Positions 19,251 through 27,444 of a DNA stretch of 64,000 nt are shown piece by piece; position 1 is the first letter of the stretch, and every line of letters begins with the position of its first letter. Made by a program: the position numbers and the translations under genes. Source of the DNA: Nibrella viscosa (GTDB taxonomy: Bacteria > Bacteroidota > Bacteroidia > Cytophagales > Spirosomataceae); assembly GCF_039541875.1 (NCBI RefSeq), contig NZ_BAABHB010000006.1, positions 1-64,000 on the forward strand, in the 5' to 3' direction. The notes under the pieces are model-generated. The model was not told the origin of the DNA, made no database searches, and saw only the letters and a list, made by a program, of their open reading frames with translations.

Positions 19251-21500
19251 ATGCGGTTATATTCTCCAAAAAAGGCTATTTTATTGGTCGTGGCTACAGT
19301 TTGTTTATTGTTGAATGCCGGCATGTCGTGTCTGGGGCAGAATAAACAGCAAGCCATTGATAGCCTGCAGGCATTGCTCAAAAATCATCCCCAGGCTGAT
19401 ACCAGCCGGGTGAAATTGCTTTTCGACCTGGGCAATCTTTACCGGGCTCAACCGAAGCAGCGACGTGCCGTGGCGGAAGATGCGCTGACCCTGGCGCGTA
19501 AGCTTCGGTATCGGGAAGGAGAGGCCAAGGCCCTGTTTATTCTGGCCGATACCTACCGGGAAGAAAGTAATTTTAAGCAGGCCCTCTCTATTGGGCAGCA
19601 GGCGGCCAGGGCTGCCAATGCACTCAACGATCTAAACCTGCGGGCATCGGTTTATGAGCTCATTGGGGATGTACATTATTTCCAGGGCAACTATGTACAG
19701 GGTATGGAGTATTTACTGGAAGCCTTGAAACACGCCGAAAAAAGCAAAGACGAAAAACTGATAGCAAATATTTTATCGGATGTTGGGCTGGTCTATCATT
19801 CATTAGGCGATTATAACCAGGCATTGTTTTACCACCTGAGAGCCTTGAAAAGCAAAGAACGGTCGGGCTCAAAAAGCGGGCTGTTCAAGGGATTCAATAA
19901 TGCCGCCGAAGCCTATCGCTTACTGGGCGAAGATGCGAAAGCCATAGACATGTACACGAAAGCCTTAGCGGTGGCCCGGGAACTAAATAACAGCTTCTTT
20001 ATAAGTTTTGTTGAAAGCAACCTGGCCAACCTTTACGAGAAACAGGGCAAATACGAGCTGGTCTTTCCGCTCGCCTTCCGGGCCTTAGCCGTGTCTAAGG
20101 AGATGGACGATCAGGAGGGGGTTGCTTTTTGTTCGGATATTCTGGCCAGAGCGTACCTGCATACCAACCATCCTGATAGTGCCCGCTGGTATGGTCTCCG
20201 GGCGTTTAACGTAGCTCAGCAAACCGGTCTGAAAGAATACAGCCGGGATGCCAGTCAGGTGCTGGCTGAATCATACGCCCGGTCCAGCGATTTTGCCAGG
20301 GCGTACCAGTACCAGCAGATTTATATGGGGTATAAAGACAGTCTGCTGAATGAAAATACCGCCAAGAAAGTTATTTTGCAGCAGTATAATTACGATTTGG
20401 CCAAGAAGGAATCGCGTATAGCACTCCTGGTTAAAGACAAAAACCTGCAGGCCGAAGAGGCCCGCCGGCAGCGGCAACTTTTGTACGCTATTATTACCGG
20501 CTTGGTGCTGGTAGTTGGCCTGGCCATTTTGCTGTGGCGCAACAACCGCATCAAACAACGGGCCAATGCCCTGCTGAAGCGCCAGAAGCAGGAGATTGAT
20601 GATCAGGCCCGGCGTTTACTGGTGCTAAATGAGGAACTGAGCGAGCAGAAAGAAGAAGTTGAGACCCAGCGGGATGAACTGGAAGACACCCTGATCAGGC
20701 TGAAAGCTACGCAGGCGCAACTGATTCAGGCTGAGAAAATGGCCTCGCTGGGTGAGCTGACGGCCGGCATCGCCCACGAAATACAGAACCCCCTGAATTT
20801 TGTCAATAACTTCTCGGAGCTTTCGGTGCAGCTGATCGATGAACTGAAAGAAGGACCAATTCTGGCCCTGCCCGAGTCGGAGAAAGCATATGCCGATGAA
20901 ATTCTGCACGATCTAAGTCAGAACCTGCAGCGGATCAACCACCACGGCGGCCGGGCGGGTGCCATTGTCAAAGGGATGCTGCAGCATAGCCGGACCAGCA
21001 CCGGGCAGAAAGAACTGACCGATATTAATGCGCTGGCTAACGAATATCTGCACCTTTCATATCATGGTTTGAAAGCGCAGAATGACCAGTTCAACGCCGA
21101 TCTTCGGGTGCATCTGGAGCCGAACCTGAAAAAAGTGGAGGTCATTCCGCAGGATATTGGCCGGGTATTGCTCAACCTGTATAACAATGCGTTTTATGCC
21201 GTTCTGGATAAGCAGAAACTGAAAATTGCCGGTTACCACCCCCGGATAGACGTTTGTACCCATACGGAGAACGGCAAGCTGGAAATCAGGGTAAAGGATA
21301 ACGGAACCGGTATTCCAAAAGAGATCATCAACAAAATTTACCAGCCGTTCTTTACCACCAAGCCGACTGGTGAAGGCACGGGCTTAGGCCTGTCGCTCAG
21401 CTACGATATAGTGACGAAAGTCCATGGCGGTGAACTACTGGTGGAATCGGAACCGGGGGAGTATACCGAAATGACCGTTCGGTTGCCGTTGGGGGCTTAG
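19251..21500 (+). CDS. TPR sensor histidine kinase
   Basis: A 749-residue membrane kinase. After a leader peptide (residues 1-29) come TPR helices to about residue 370, one membrane helix at about 411-430 (LLYAIITGLVLVVGLAILLW), a coiled coil, then the kinase core. The phospho-accepting His is in IAHEIQNPLNFVNNF near 509, the N box is NLYNNAFYAV, and the G boxes are VKDNGTGIP and TGEGTGLGLSLSYD. The TPR part should sense a periplasmic ligand. No response regulator is adjacent, so it is an orphan kinase. Its core is very like that of the kinase at 27445-29427. Confidence 0.92.
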   Translation: MRLYSPKKAILLVVATVCLLLNAGMSCLGQNKQQAIDSLQALLKNHPQADTSRVKLLFDLGNLYRAQPKQRRAVAEDALTLARKLRYREGEAKALFILADTYREESNFKQALSIGQQAARAANALNDLNLRASVYELIGDVHYFQGNYVQGMEYLLEALKHAEKSKDEKLIANILSDVGLVYHSLGDYNQALFYHLRALKSKERSGSKSGLFKGFNNAAEAYRLLGEDAKAIDMYTKALAVARELNNSFFISFVESNLANLYEKQGKYELVFPLAFRALAVSKEMDDQEGVAFCSDILARAYLHTNHPDSARWYGLRAFNVAQQTGLKEYSRDASQVLAESYARSSDFARAYQYQQIYMGYKDSLLNENTAKKVILQQYNYDLAKKESRIALLVKDKNLQAEEARRQRQLLYAIITGLVLVVGLAILLWRNNRIKQRANALLKRQKQEIDDQARRLLVLNEELSEQKEEVETQRDELEDTLIRLKATQAQLIQAEKMASLGELTAGIAHEIQNPLNFVNNFSELSVQLIDELKEGPILALPESEKAYADEILHDLSQNLQRINHHGGRAGAIVKGMLQHSRTSTGQKELTDINALANEYLHLSYHGLKAQNDQFNADLRVHLEPNLKKVEVIPQDIGRVLLNLYNNAFYAVLDKQKLKIAGYHPRIDVCTHTENGKLEIRVKDNGTGIPKEIINKIYQPFFTTKPTGEGTGLGLSLSYDIVTKVHGGELLVESEPGEYTEMTVRLPLGA

Positions 21501-21532
21501 TTTTCCTGGACAGGTAGCGAACGCTATGGCTT

Positions 21533-21575
21533 TACAAGAAGAAGCAACGCCGGTTCGGCGTTGCTTCTTCTTGTA
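21533..21575. terminator. Bidirectional terminator, 20-bp perfect stem
   Basis: The arms 21533-21552 and 21556-21575 are perfect complements over 20 bases, with a GTT loop. It lies between the convergent stops of the histidine kinase (21500) and the lipoprotein (21595), and the AAGAAGAAG/CTTCTTCTT ends give weak T-rich tails in both directions. Confidence 0.9.
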
Positions 21576-21594
21576 TAACAGACTTTCCTACGCG

Positions 21595-22407
21595 TTAATT
21601 TGGCCAGAAATCACAACTTGGACCACCATCGGCTGTATCCTCATAGCACTTAACATTCTTCCCGCTGTCGCCAACCCGTCCGGTTTTAATCCAAATAGTA
21701 TTCGTAGAATAATCAACGTAATAGCGCTTGTCCAGGACGTAGGTAAAGCCCACGATATTAGCCGGTAAGTTCTCAAACTTAATAAAATGACCGGTCGCAT
21801 TACACTGGGTTCCTTTACCGTCGGAACCAGAGACAGCACCATTGCTAAACATCGCGGTAAAGTAGGGACCTTCATATTCGGTACTGGTATTATAGATCCT
21901 CCTTTTATAAAGCTGTCCTTGTTCCTCTACAATTATATACGCCCTTAAGACATTCGAAAACGTAGGACATTCACTATTGGCCTGTACTTCCGCAGTTGTC
22001 GATAGCTGAACAATTACGTTGCCTAAGCCCGCCGTAATCGTCTTTGTTGATGGTTTGGTGGCTTTACCATTTTTGCTGGTGGCGGTGGGATACGGGTCTG
22101 TTGACTCAGTGGTAACTGAGTAATACCACTCGCTGGGGCCTCCGTCCGGGTCAATGTATAGAATGCTGTACGACGGAAATGTTGCCTGTGTCTGTGCTAC
22201 TGACTGTTCAAAACCTCCACAGTTGCCGTCGTAACAAGGACGACCTTCCAGCTTTACGTCGATCGATTCAACGTTGGCGATTACGCGGCTGTTGGCATCG
22301 GTGCGACTGTTTTCGGGCGTGAGGGAGTCGGTGGTAGACTGGCAGCCCTCGAACAGGACAACGCTACCCAGCAGCAGCAGACTTACAAGTAAATTTGGTT
22401 TACACAT
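21595..22407 (-). CDS. Hypothetical lipoprotein
   Basis: A 270-residue exported lipoprotein: a hydrophobic leader ends in a lipobox (VVLFEGC, Cys at residue 22), followed by a Ser/Thr-rich linker. The rest looks like mainly beta structure with four or more Cys (GRPCYDGNCGGFEQ, NSECPTF, NVKCYEDTADGGPSCDF), possibly forming disulfides. I do not recognise a family. It is monocistronic, with a strong bidirectional terminator after it and an AT-rich 330-bp spacer before it. Confidence 0.75.
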   Translation of the reverse strand: MCKPNLLVSLLLLGSVVLFEGCQSTTDSLTPENSRTDANSRVIANVESIDVKLEGRPCYDGNCGGFEQSVAQTQATFPSYSILYIDPDGGPSEWYYSVTTESTDPYPTATSKNGKATKPSTKTITAGLGNVIVQLSTTAEVQANSECPTFSNVLRAYIIVEEQGQLYKRRIYNTSTEYEGPYFTAMFSNGAVSGSDGKGTQCNATGHFIKFENLPANIVGFTYVLDKRYYVDYSTNTIWIKTGRVGDSGKNVKCYEDTADGGPSCDFWPN

Positions 22408-22738
22408 GGGAGTTGAGATTTTGTTATGTAAAAATGTTACAATACTGAAAATGTGGTTGTTTATTGGTGAGAAGAATTGTAGCGGTAAGGTAAGCTTTAC
22501 CTAACTGGAAGGCAAGACTTTAACCTGACTGTTATTAAAAGGGATGTTTATAAATTTGTTTTTTCATGTACCTGCCTTACGCATTGTTCACATATTAATA
22601 GCACCAATATACGTTTTTGGGCATACCGAGATAATCATATGAAAAGAAATAATTTTTGGTAACATAATTGGGTAATTATGACGGACATTTGATTTAAAAT
22701 TTAATGTCCTCTATTACCAGTGTTTATGCTTCAACCGG
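22408..22738. other. AT-rich spacer with two small palindromes, no gene seen
   Basis: No coding frame is convincing here. AGGTAA-GCT-TTACCT (22488-22502) is a perfect palindrome about 80 bases upstream of the lipoprotein start, a possible operator. GGACATT/AATGTCC (22683-22709) forms a stem with a 13-base loop just past the coaD stop and may end that transcript, though it lacks a T run. The rest is unremarkable AT-rich sequence. Confidence 0.4.
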
Positions 22739-23206
22739 TTATTGCTGCCCTTGTAGCAAGGTATACGGCAAAAACTCATCTACCGGCTGCCCGTAGCGGT
22801 GCAAATCGCGGATAATGCTCGAACTAATGGGGGCCAGGTGTGGAGACGTAATCAGAAAAACCGTTTCAACTTCAAAATAAATATGTCGGTTAACCTGTGC
22901 GATGCTGTTTTCGTACTCAAAATCGGTAGTGTTCCGCAGCCCACGCAGCAAAAAGCGGGCTCCCAGGTTGCGGGCTACATTGGCCGTCAGATCTTCGTAT
23001 GTGACTACGCGGATAGCCGGGTAGGCCCGAAAGGTGTCTTCAATCCAGCCTACCATCTGGTCGAGCGGAAAATAGCGTTGTTTGTTGGCATTTCTGCCGA
23101 TGCCAATCACAATTTCGTCGAATAATTGTAGGCCACGCAGCACAATATCCTCGTGACCTTTGGTGAAGGGATCGAAAGAGCCGGGAAATAAAGCGATTCT
23201 TTTCAT
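22739..23206 (-). CDS. coaD: Phosphopantetheine adenylyltransferase
   Basis: A 155-residue enzyme that adenylates 4'-phosphopantetheine in coenzyme A synthesis. The nucleotidyltransferase signature LFPGSFDPFTKGHEDI at residues 6-21 holds the T/HxGH active site. GIGRNANKQRYFPLDQMVGWI, VARNLGARFLLRGLRNTTDF and the ISSSIIRDLHRYGQPVDEFLP end are all typical. The length is normal. It follows a DUF3822 gene by 62 bases on the same strand, a neighbour pair common in Bacteroidota. Confidence 0.97.
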   Translation of the reverse strand: MKRIALFPGSFDPFTKGHEDIVLRGLQLFDEIVIGIGRNANKQRYFPLDQMVGWIEDTFRAYPAIRVVTYEDLTANVARNLGARFLLRGLRNTTDFEYENSIAQVNRHIYFEVETVFLITSPHLAPISSSIIRDLHRYGQPVDEFLPYTLLQGQQ

Positions 23207-23268
23207 AGCGGGCGGATGATGAGCGCCCGAAGTAATAACTGAAAATTGGAATGTGCAAACGCAGACGC

Positions 23269-24168
23269 TCAGCCGTTTGCCGGAGAAGGGAGTAAGGCCA
23301 GGCCGTACAGGCTGATGTAGCGGTGTTCGGGCAGGTCATCGAAGGCGGCCGTGAGGGTCAGGCCGGGTGGTGTCCGGCCAAATGTCAGGTGCGGCAGGAA
23401 CCGGCTCAGTTGGGTAAATATGTCGGCGTACGGGGTAATTTCGCCGTAAAGCAGCGTATTGACGGAGTACGGTTCCAGGTGCAGCTCGTCAATAACATAC
23501 AGAATATAATATGCCAGGTCATTGGCATTTTTATAGCCAAAGCGGTTGCAGTACATCAGCCGGCGGTTGGCGTGCAGCGTAATGGTGACGAACTCATTCT
23601 CGAAATACAGCAGCAGATTCTGGGTGCTGGACAACTGCTGGTCTACGGCCGACGCGGCCTGGATAAGGGCACTGGTCTGGTGAACAAACGTTAACTGTTG
23701 CAGCGGGTAACTGGCCGAAAAGTAAGTAGCCAGATTGTGTTCCACATTGAAAACACAGTAATAGCCCTCGTTGTGGGCAAACGTCTGGGCAAATTCATGG
23801 GCGGGCAGGGCATTACCGCGCATCAGCGAGAGGTAGCTGCTGGCGTATTCTTTACGAAAGAGCGGTTTTGGAATCAGCGTAAAGGCGGGAGAGTTGACGG
23901 CCACCCGGATTTCCTGCCACTGGCTGATCTGAAGCACCGGATTAGAACGCACAATGGTGGGCAGGGCCTCGGTCGCCGGCCGCTCGGTCAGCAGCGAAGG
24001 AAACGCATACTCTTCCAGCCAGCAACAATGCCGATGCTGGTTCAGAATGGCAAACCGGAAACGATCTTTGCTAACCTCCAGGCATAATACCGACTTTTCG
24101 GCCTGCAAGGCCTCAAGAGTTTCCTGGCGCACGGCAACAGTAGGAGAGGTAGCAACTTCGGTCTGCAC
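23269..24168 (-). CDS. DUF3822 family protein
   Basis: A 299-residue protein without leader or membrane segment. Its pattern (SKDRFRFAILNQHRHCCWLE near the N terminus, FTLIPKPLF near 115, NRFGYKNANDLAYYIL near 215) is that of the DUF3822 family, an uncharacterised Bacteroidota group with an actin-like ATPase or PilM-like look. In relatives it usually sits beside rsmD and coaD. Here coaD follows directly and rsmD is missing. Function unknown. Confidence 0.82.
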   Translation of the reverse strand: MQTEVATSPTVAVRQETLEALQAEKSVLCLEVSKDRFRFAILNQHRHCCWLEEYAFPSLLTERPATEALPTIVRSNPVLQISQWQEIRVAVNSPAFTLIPKPLFRKEYASSYLSLMRGNALPAHEFAQTFAHNEGYYCVFNVEHNLATYFSASYPLQQLTFVHQTSALIQAASAVDQQLSSTQNLLLYFENEFVTITLHANRRLMYCNRFGYKNANDLAYYILYVIDELHLEPYSVNTLLYGEITPYADIFTQLSRFLPHLTFGRTPPGLTLTAAFDDLPEHRYISLYGLALLPSPANG

Positions 24169-24226
24169 AATCTTTACGTTAAAAACACTAAGCCACTAAA
24201 TTAAAACCCCGTTTGTTTTAAACCTA

Positions 24227-24727
24227 CTATTGATTTAAATAACCGGTCAATTCAACGACATCATTGATTGAACGGCACTGCTGAAACAGGGTATGCACTT
24301 CTTCCGGTGGATAGCTCTTGATTTCGGCAATGGTCATCAGCCGCACTTCTTCGATAATCTGGCCATCAAGGCTCATTTCCGGATCAAAACCCTGCCGGAG
24401 CTGACCACCAGTGGCCTGTACCGAAAAAAACAGCTCCAGCGCGTGTAAGGGAGGGTGCATAAACTCATTCACAAACAGCAGGTCGCCAACGCGTATATCC
24501 AGGCCGGTCTCTTCCTTAAACTCCCGAATGAGTGCCTCGTGGGCTGTTTCATTAAACTGAGATCCTCCACCGGGTGGGCACCAGAACGTATCGGTGGGGC
24601 CAATACCCCGGTGGCGTACCATGAGCAGGCGGTCGCCTTCAATGTAAATGCCGCAAACCCGCAGCCGCAGCCGGTAGCCATATAGTTTTGTTACCTCTTC
24701 TCGTGCTTTATCCAACGTCTGATTCAT
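24227..24727 (-). CDS. NUDIX hydrolase
   Basis: A 166-residue NUDIX protein. The box is intact: GGSQFNETAHEALIREFKEE then TGL, at about residues 55-78, preceded by the usual strand RLLMVRHRGIGPTDTFWCPP. The start is placed at 24727 (MNQTLDKA) because a promoter-like TATATTTG lies at 24740-24747, over the upstream in-frame ATG region. The DUF3822 gene follows after 58 bases. Substrate unknown; members act on NDP-sugars, nucleotides or ADP-ribose. Confidence 0.88.
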   Translation of the reverse strand: MNQTLDKAREEVTKLYGYRLRLRVCGIYIEGDRLLMVRHRGIGPTDTFWCPPGGGSQFNETAHEALIREFKEETGLDIRVGDLLFVNEFMHPPLHALELFFSVQATGGQLRQGFDPEMSLDGQIIEEVRLMTIAEIKSYPPEEVHTLFQQCRSINDVVELTGYLNQ

Positions 24728-24739
24728 AAAGTATACCCG

Positions 24740-24747
24740 CAAATATA
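24740..24747 (-). promoter_or_regulatory. Candidate -7 element of the NUDIX gene
   Basis: TATATTTG on the minus strand matches TAnnTTTG and lies 13 bases before the start at 24727, so the leader would be very short. No -33 match was found at the usual distance. Confidence 0.35.
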
Positions 24748-24784
24748 CGAATAAGCCGCTATACTATACGGAGCCAATAGCCGG

Positions 24785-24814
24785 GGCGGTTCGGGCATAA
24801 ATACCCGAACCGCC
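24785..24814 (-). terminator. Hairpin downstream of the CBS gene
   Basis: A perfect 11-bp GC-rich stem (GGCGGTTCGGG with its complement, 8-base loop) lies 50 bases past the CBS gene stop and before the NUDIX promoter. There is no T run, so termination is likely but not certain. Confidence 0.55.
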
Positions 24815-24863
24815 AGACGTTGAGCCGGACAGGAAGCCGATCGTCGGCGGAAATAGTGAGGCC

Positions 24864-25301
24864 TTAAAAGGGGCTGCCCGAAATATAGCTTTCCAGGGAG
24901 TCGATATGGTTTTTCTGGTCGCGGATAATAGCCGATACCACATCGTTGATGGAGATAATGCCCGTTAGCTGATCGGCTTCAATAACCGGCAGGTGGCGGA
25001 TGTGCTTGCTGGACATCAGCAGCATAGCTTCGTCCAGATGTTGGTCAGGGTCTACGGTGATCAGTTTTTCGGTCATTACTTCGTTAATGTATGTTTCCTT
25101 GGAGGCCCGGCCCACCAGAATACCTTTGCGGGCGTAATCGCGCTCGGAGAAAATACCTGACAGCTGGCCATCGTCGATAACGAGTACGGCCCCAATGTTT
25201 TTTTCGGCCATAAGCTGGAGCGCTTCATACACGGTGGTGTCGGAGGTGACGGAGTAGATGGTATCGATAGGTTTGTTTTTGAGGACTTGCCTTATCTTCA
25301 T
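24864..25301 (-). CDS. CBS-domain protein
   Basis: A 145-residue protein made only of a CBS pair: TIYSVTSDTTVYEALQLMAE, then VLVIDDGQLSGIFSERDYAR, then LITVDPDQHLDEAMLLMSSK and LPVIEADQLTGIISINDVVS. Such stand-alone pairs bind adenine nucleotides or NAD and regulate partners. A conserved helical C-terminal end, IIRDQKNHIDSLESYISG, follows. It is monocistronic, with a promoter-like site at 25327-25357. The partner is unknown. Confidence 0.9.
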   Translation of the reverse strand: MKIRQVLKNKPIDTIYSVTSDTTVYEALQLMAEKNIGAVLVIDDGQLSGIFSERDYARKGILVGRASKETYINEVMTEKLITVDPDQHLDEAMLLMSSKHIRHLPVIEADQLTGIISINDVVSAIIRDQKNHIDSLESYISGSPF

Positions 25302-25326
25302 GGTTTTAAGGGGGTTAAAGTTTTCC

Positions 25327-25357
25327 TAAAAATAGGCCGTTGAAAAGTGAAAAGCAA
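25327..25357 (-). promoter_or_regulatory. Promoter of the CBS gene
   Basis: On the minus strand TTG (25355-25357) and TATTTTTA (25327-25334) are spaced by 20 bases, close to the phylum consensus, though the final G of the -7 box is A. It is 25 bases before the start at 25301. Confidence 0.45.
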
Positions 25358-25412
25358 TCTTGTTTCATTTATACTTTAAACTTCTTTGCGTCGATGCGCG
25401 TTACTAATCTCC

Positions 25413-25691
25413 ATGAAACCAATAATCACCATTGGCTATTGCCCCAAATGCGGCTGGCTGCTGCGCTCGGCCTGGATGGCGCAGGAACTGCTTACTACCT
25501 TCACTGATGATATTCAGGGTGTTTTACTGCATCCGTCCGACATCAGCGGCCGGTTCTGGGTAAACGTGGGTGAGCAGCGTATCTTCGACCGCAACGAAGC
25601 CGGCCGCTTCCCGGAAATCAAGGAACTAAAGCAACTGGTCCGCGATATGGTGAACCCCGGCAAAAGCCTGGGCCATTCTGACCGCCGGTAA
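25413..25691 (+). CDS. SelT/SelW/SelH family protein (Rdx type)
   Basis: A 92-residue thioredoxin-like protein. The CxxC motif is in ITIGYCPKCGWLLRSAWMAQ near residues 8-12, where the selenocysteine forms have CxxU; this is the cysteine form. The pattern ELLTTFTDDIQGVLLHPSDISGRF and the end IKELKQLVRDMVNPGKSLGH are those of the Rdx family. The role is redox, with partners unknown. The start at 25413 (ATG) is preferred over an upstream TTG frame. A small hairpin follows at 25693-25709. Confidence 0.88.
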   Translation: MKPIITIGYCPKCGWLLRSAWMAQELLTTFTDDIQGVLLHPSDISGRFWVNVGEQRIFDRNEAGRFPEIKELKQLVRDMVNPGKSLGHSDRR

Positions 25692-25692
25692 C

Positions 25693-25709
25693 CCGGATTG
25701 CAAATCCGG
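25693..25709 (+). terminator. Hairpin after the SelW-like gene
   Basis: CCGGATT-GCA-AATCCGG forms a 7-bp perfect stem starting two bases past the stop codon. The next bases (CCTTCTGT) are only weakly T-rich. Confidence 0.5.
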
Positions 25710-25814
25710 CCTTCTGTCCCTCATTAATAACCTGCCTTGCAGCCTATCGTCTTCTGTCTTTCCTCTGGAATAGTCCCAACACCGGCATCCCGAAACCGGT
25801 GTGCCTCCTAAAGC

Positions 25815-25828
25815 TGAAAAAATTTTCA
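25815..25828. promoter_or_regulatory. TetR operator candidate O1
   Basis: TGAAAAAATTTTCA, a perfect 14-bp palindrome located 20 bases upstream of the -33 box of the TetR gene. It matches the sites at 25843 and 26508 under the consensus yGAAnAAATnTTCA. Confidence 0.6.
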
Positions 25829-25834
25829 GTATAA

Positions 25835-25866
25835 TTTGTTGGCGAATAAATATTCAGTTAAATTTG
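25835..25866 (+). promoter_or_regulatory. Promoter of the TetR gene
   Basis: TTTG (25835-25838), 20 bases, TAAATTTG (25859-25866): an almost ideal Bacteroidota promoter. It ends 22 bases before the ATG at 25889. The second operator candidate lies inside its spacer. Confidence 0.72.
25843..25856. promoter_or_regulatory. TetR operator candidate O2
   Basis: CGAATAAATATTCA, a near-perfect palindrome between the -33 and -7 boxes of the TetR promoter, 28 bases centre to centre from O1. A repressor bound here would block polymerase. Confidence 0.6.
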
Positions 25867-25888
25867 TTTCGCCACTCAGGAAAAGAAC

Positions 25889-26467
25889 ATGCGAACAAAG
25901 GACGAAGCGAAAGAACAACTGATACTGGATGCCGCCCTCCGGCTTATAAACCGTGTGGGGCTGGCCGGCTTAAAAATGACCGATCTGGCCAGGGAGGCTA
26001 CCGTTGCTACCGGCACGGTTTATATTTACTTCACCGATAAGTCGGCGCTGGTAGACCGGCTGTACGCCTACCTCCTTCGCAAAAGTATGGGTGATCTGTA
26101 CGCCGGCATCGAAGAGGCTGACCCGCTGCGGGTTAAAATCCGGAAGATGGCCCGTAATTACCTGGATGAGAACGTAGCACATCCGGAATACACGGTTTTC
26201 TTCGAGCAGTACTTCCGGTCGCCTTATACCAATGAATCCGCTCAGCGCCAACAGGAAGAAGCGGGGCTGATGCATCCCATTTATGCATTGGTGGTGCAGG
26301 GGCAGCGGGAAACCATTATCAAAGAAGCCGATCCGGAACTGCTGGTGACCCTCGTTTGCGGTATGCTGAACGAACTGGCGAAGCAACTTACCTATACCGG
26401 GCAGTTGGTTAGCGCTGAGGACTGGGAAACAACCTTCAGTGTTATCTGGGACGGTATCAAACGCTAA
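25889..26467 (+). CDS. TetR-family transcriptional regulator
   Basis: A 192-residue repressor. The N-terminal helix-turn-helix spans about residues 8-55: LILDAALRLINRVGLAGLKM then TDLAREATVATGTVYIYF and TDKSALVDRLY, the usual TetR wording. The C-terminal all-helical part should bind a small molecule. Two matching palindromes lie in its own promoter and a third in front of the downstream SDR gene, so it probably represses both itself and the SDR gene. The inducer is unknown. Confidence 0.93.
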   Translation: MRTKDEAKEQLILDAALRLINRVGLAGLKMTDLAREATVATGTVYIYFTDKSALVDRLYAYLLRKSMGDLYAGIEEADPLRVKIRKMARNYLDENVAHPEYTVFFEQYFRSPYTNESAQRQQEEAGLMHPIYALVVQGQRETIIKEADPELLVTLVCGMLNELAKQLTYTGQLVSAEDWETTFSVIWDGIKR

Positions 26468-26507
26468 ACCGGAGGGCGTTGCTATGGACTTTTTGTTTAC
26501 CTGTTTT

Positions 26508-26521
26508 ATGAATAAATTTTC
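26508..26521. promoter_or_regulatory. TetR operator candidate O3 at the SDR gene
   Basis: TGAATAAATTTTCA lies 18 bases before the SDR start. It overlaps a weak -7-like TAAATTTT (26512-26519) that follows TTTG at 26491-26494 by 17 bases. It differs from O1 at one position only. Confidence 0.6.
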
Positions 26522-26539
26522 ACTTAAAACAACTGCAAA

Positions 26540-27376
26540 ATGAAGAAGATCGTGTTAATTACCGGAGCTTCGTCCGGAATTGGTAAGGCTACAGCCCGTT
26601 ATTTTGCCGAAAAAGGCTGGAACGTTGCCGCTACCATGCGGACCCCGGCCAACGAAACCGAATTGCCCCAACTACCCAACGTCCGGCTCTTCCGTCTGGA
26701 TGTACTGGATCACGACAGTATCCGGCAGGCAATTACCGACACCCAGGCGGCTTTCGGCGGTATCGATGTGGTGGTGAACAATGCCGGCTACGGAGCCGTA
26801 GGCGTATTTGAAGCCGCCACGCCCGAACAGGTTCAGCGGCAGTTCGACACCAATGTGTTTGGCGTTATGAACGTTATTCGGGAAATTCTGCCGTATTTCC
26901 GTGAGAAGCGGGACGGTACCATCATTAACGTAACGTCGATGGGTGGCCTGATTACCTTCCCGATCTACAGCATTTATCACGGTACCAAATGGGCAGTTGA
27001 GGGCTTCACCGAAGCGCTTTCCTTTGAACTGCGTCCGTTCAACATCCGGGTGAAAAACATTGAGCCGGGTGCCATTAAAACGGATTTTTACGATCGTTCC
27101 CAGGATTTACTGCAAAAAGAAGGGCTCACCGACTACGATGCGTATGTCCGCGTAACACTGGCTAATTCCCGGCAAGCGGGTGTCGACGCCCCCGGTCCTG
27201 AGGTGGTCGCCCAGAAAATTTTTCAGGCCGCCAACGACCGTTCGTTCCGGCTGCGATACCCCGTTGGTAACCAGTCTCCCTGGCTGCTGGCGCTTCGCCG
27301 GTTTGTGCCGCTTTCCTGGTTTCACGGAATTGTGAAAAGCGTTGTCGAAAAGGGGTATAAGCCTCAGACCGCCTGA
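26540..27376 (+). CDS. Short-chain dehydrogenase/reductase
   Basis: A 278-residue classical SDR. The cofactor motif TGASSGIG is at residues 7-14, NNAGYG near 82, the catalytic Ser in NVTSMGG near 133, and the YxxxK dyad in YHGTKWAVEGF near 148-152. The order and spacing fit NAD(P)-dependent oxidation or reduction of an alcohol or carbonyl compound. The long C-terminal part (PWLLALRRFVPLSWFHGIV) is like that of the retinol/steroid-type group often found with TetR genes. It follows the TetR gene by 72 bases with its own operator-like site. Confidence 0.94.
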   Translation: MKKIVLITGASSGIGKATARYFAEKGWNVAATMRTPANETELPQLPNVRLFRLDVLDHDSIRQAITDTQAAFGGIDVVVNNAGYGAVGVFEAATPEQVQRQFDTNVFGVMNVIREILPYFREKRDGTIINVTSMGGLITFPIYSIYHGTKWAVEGFTEALSFELRPFNIRVKNIEPGAIKTDFYDRSQDLLQKEGLTDYDAYVRVTLANSRQAGVDAPGPEVVAQKIFQAANDRSFRLRYPVGNQSPWLLALRRFVPLSWFHGIVKSVVEKGYKPQTA

Positions 27377-27444
27377 ACAGCAGCGATCACCACCTGCGGC
27401 AGTTTGGCGTATAGACCATCAGGAAAACCCGACCTGTACGGGGA

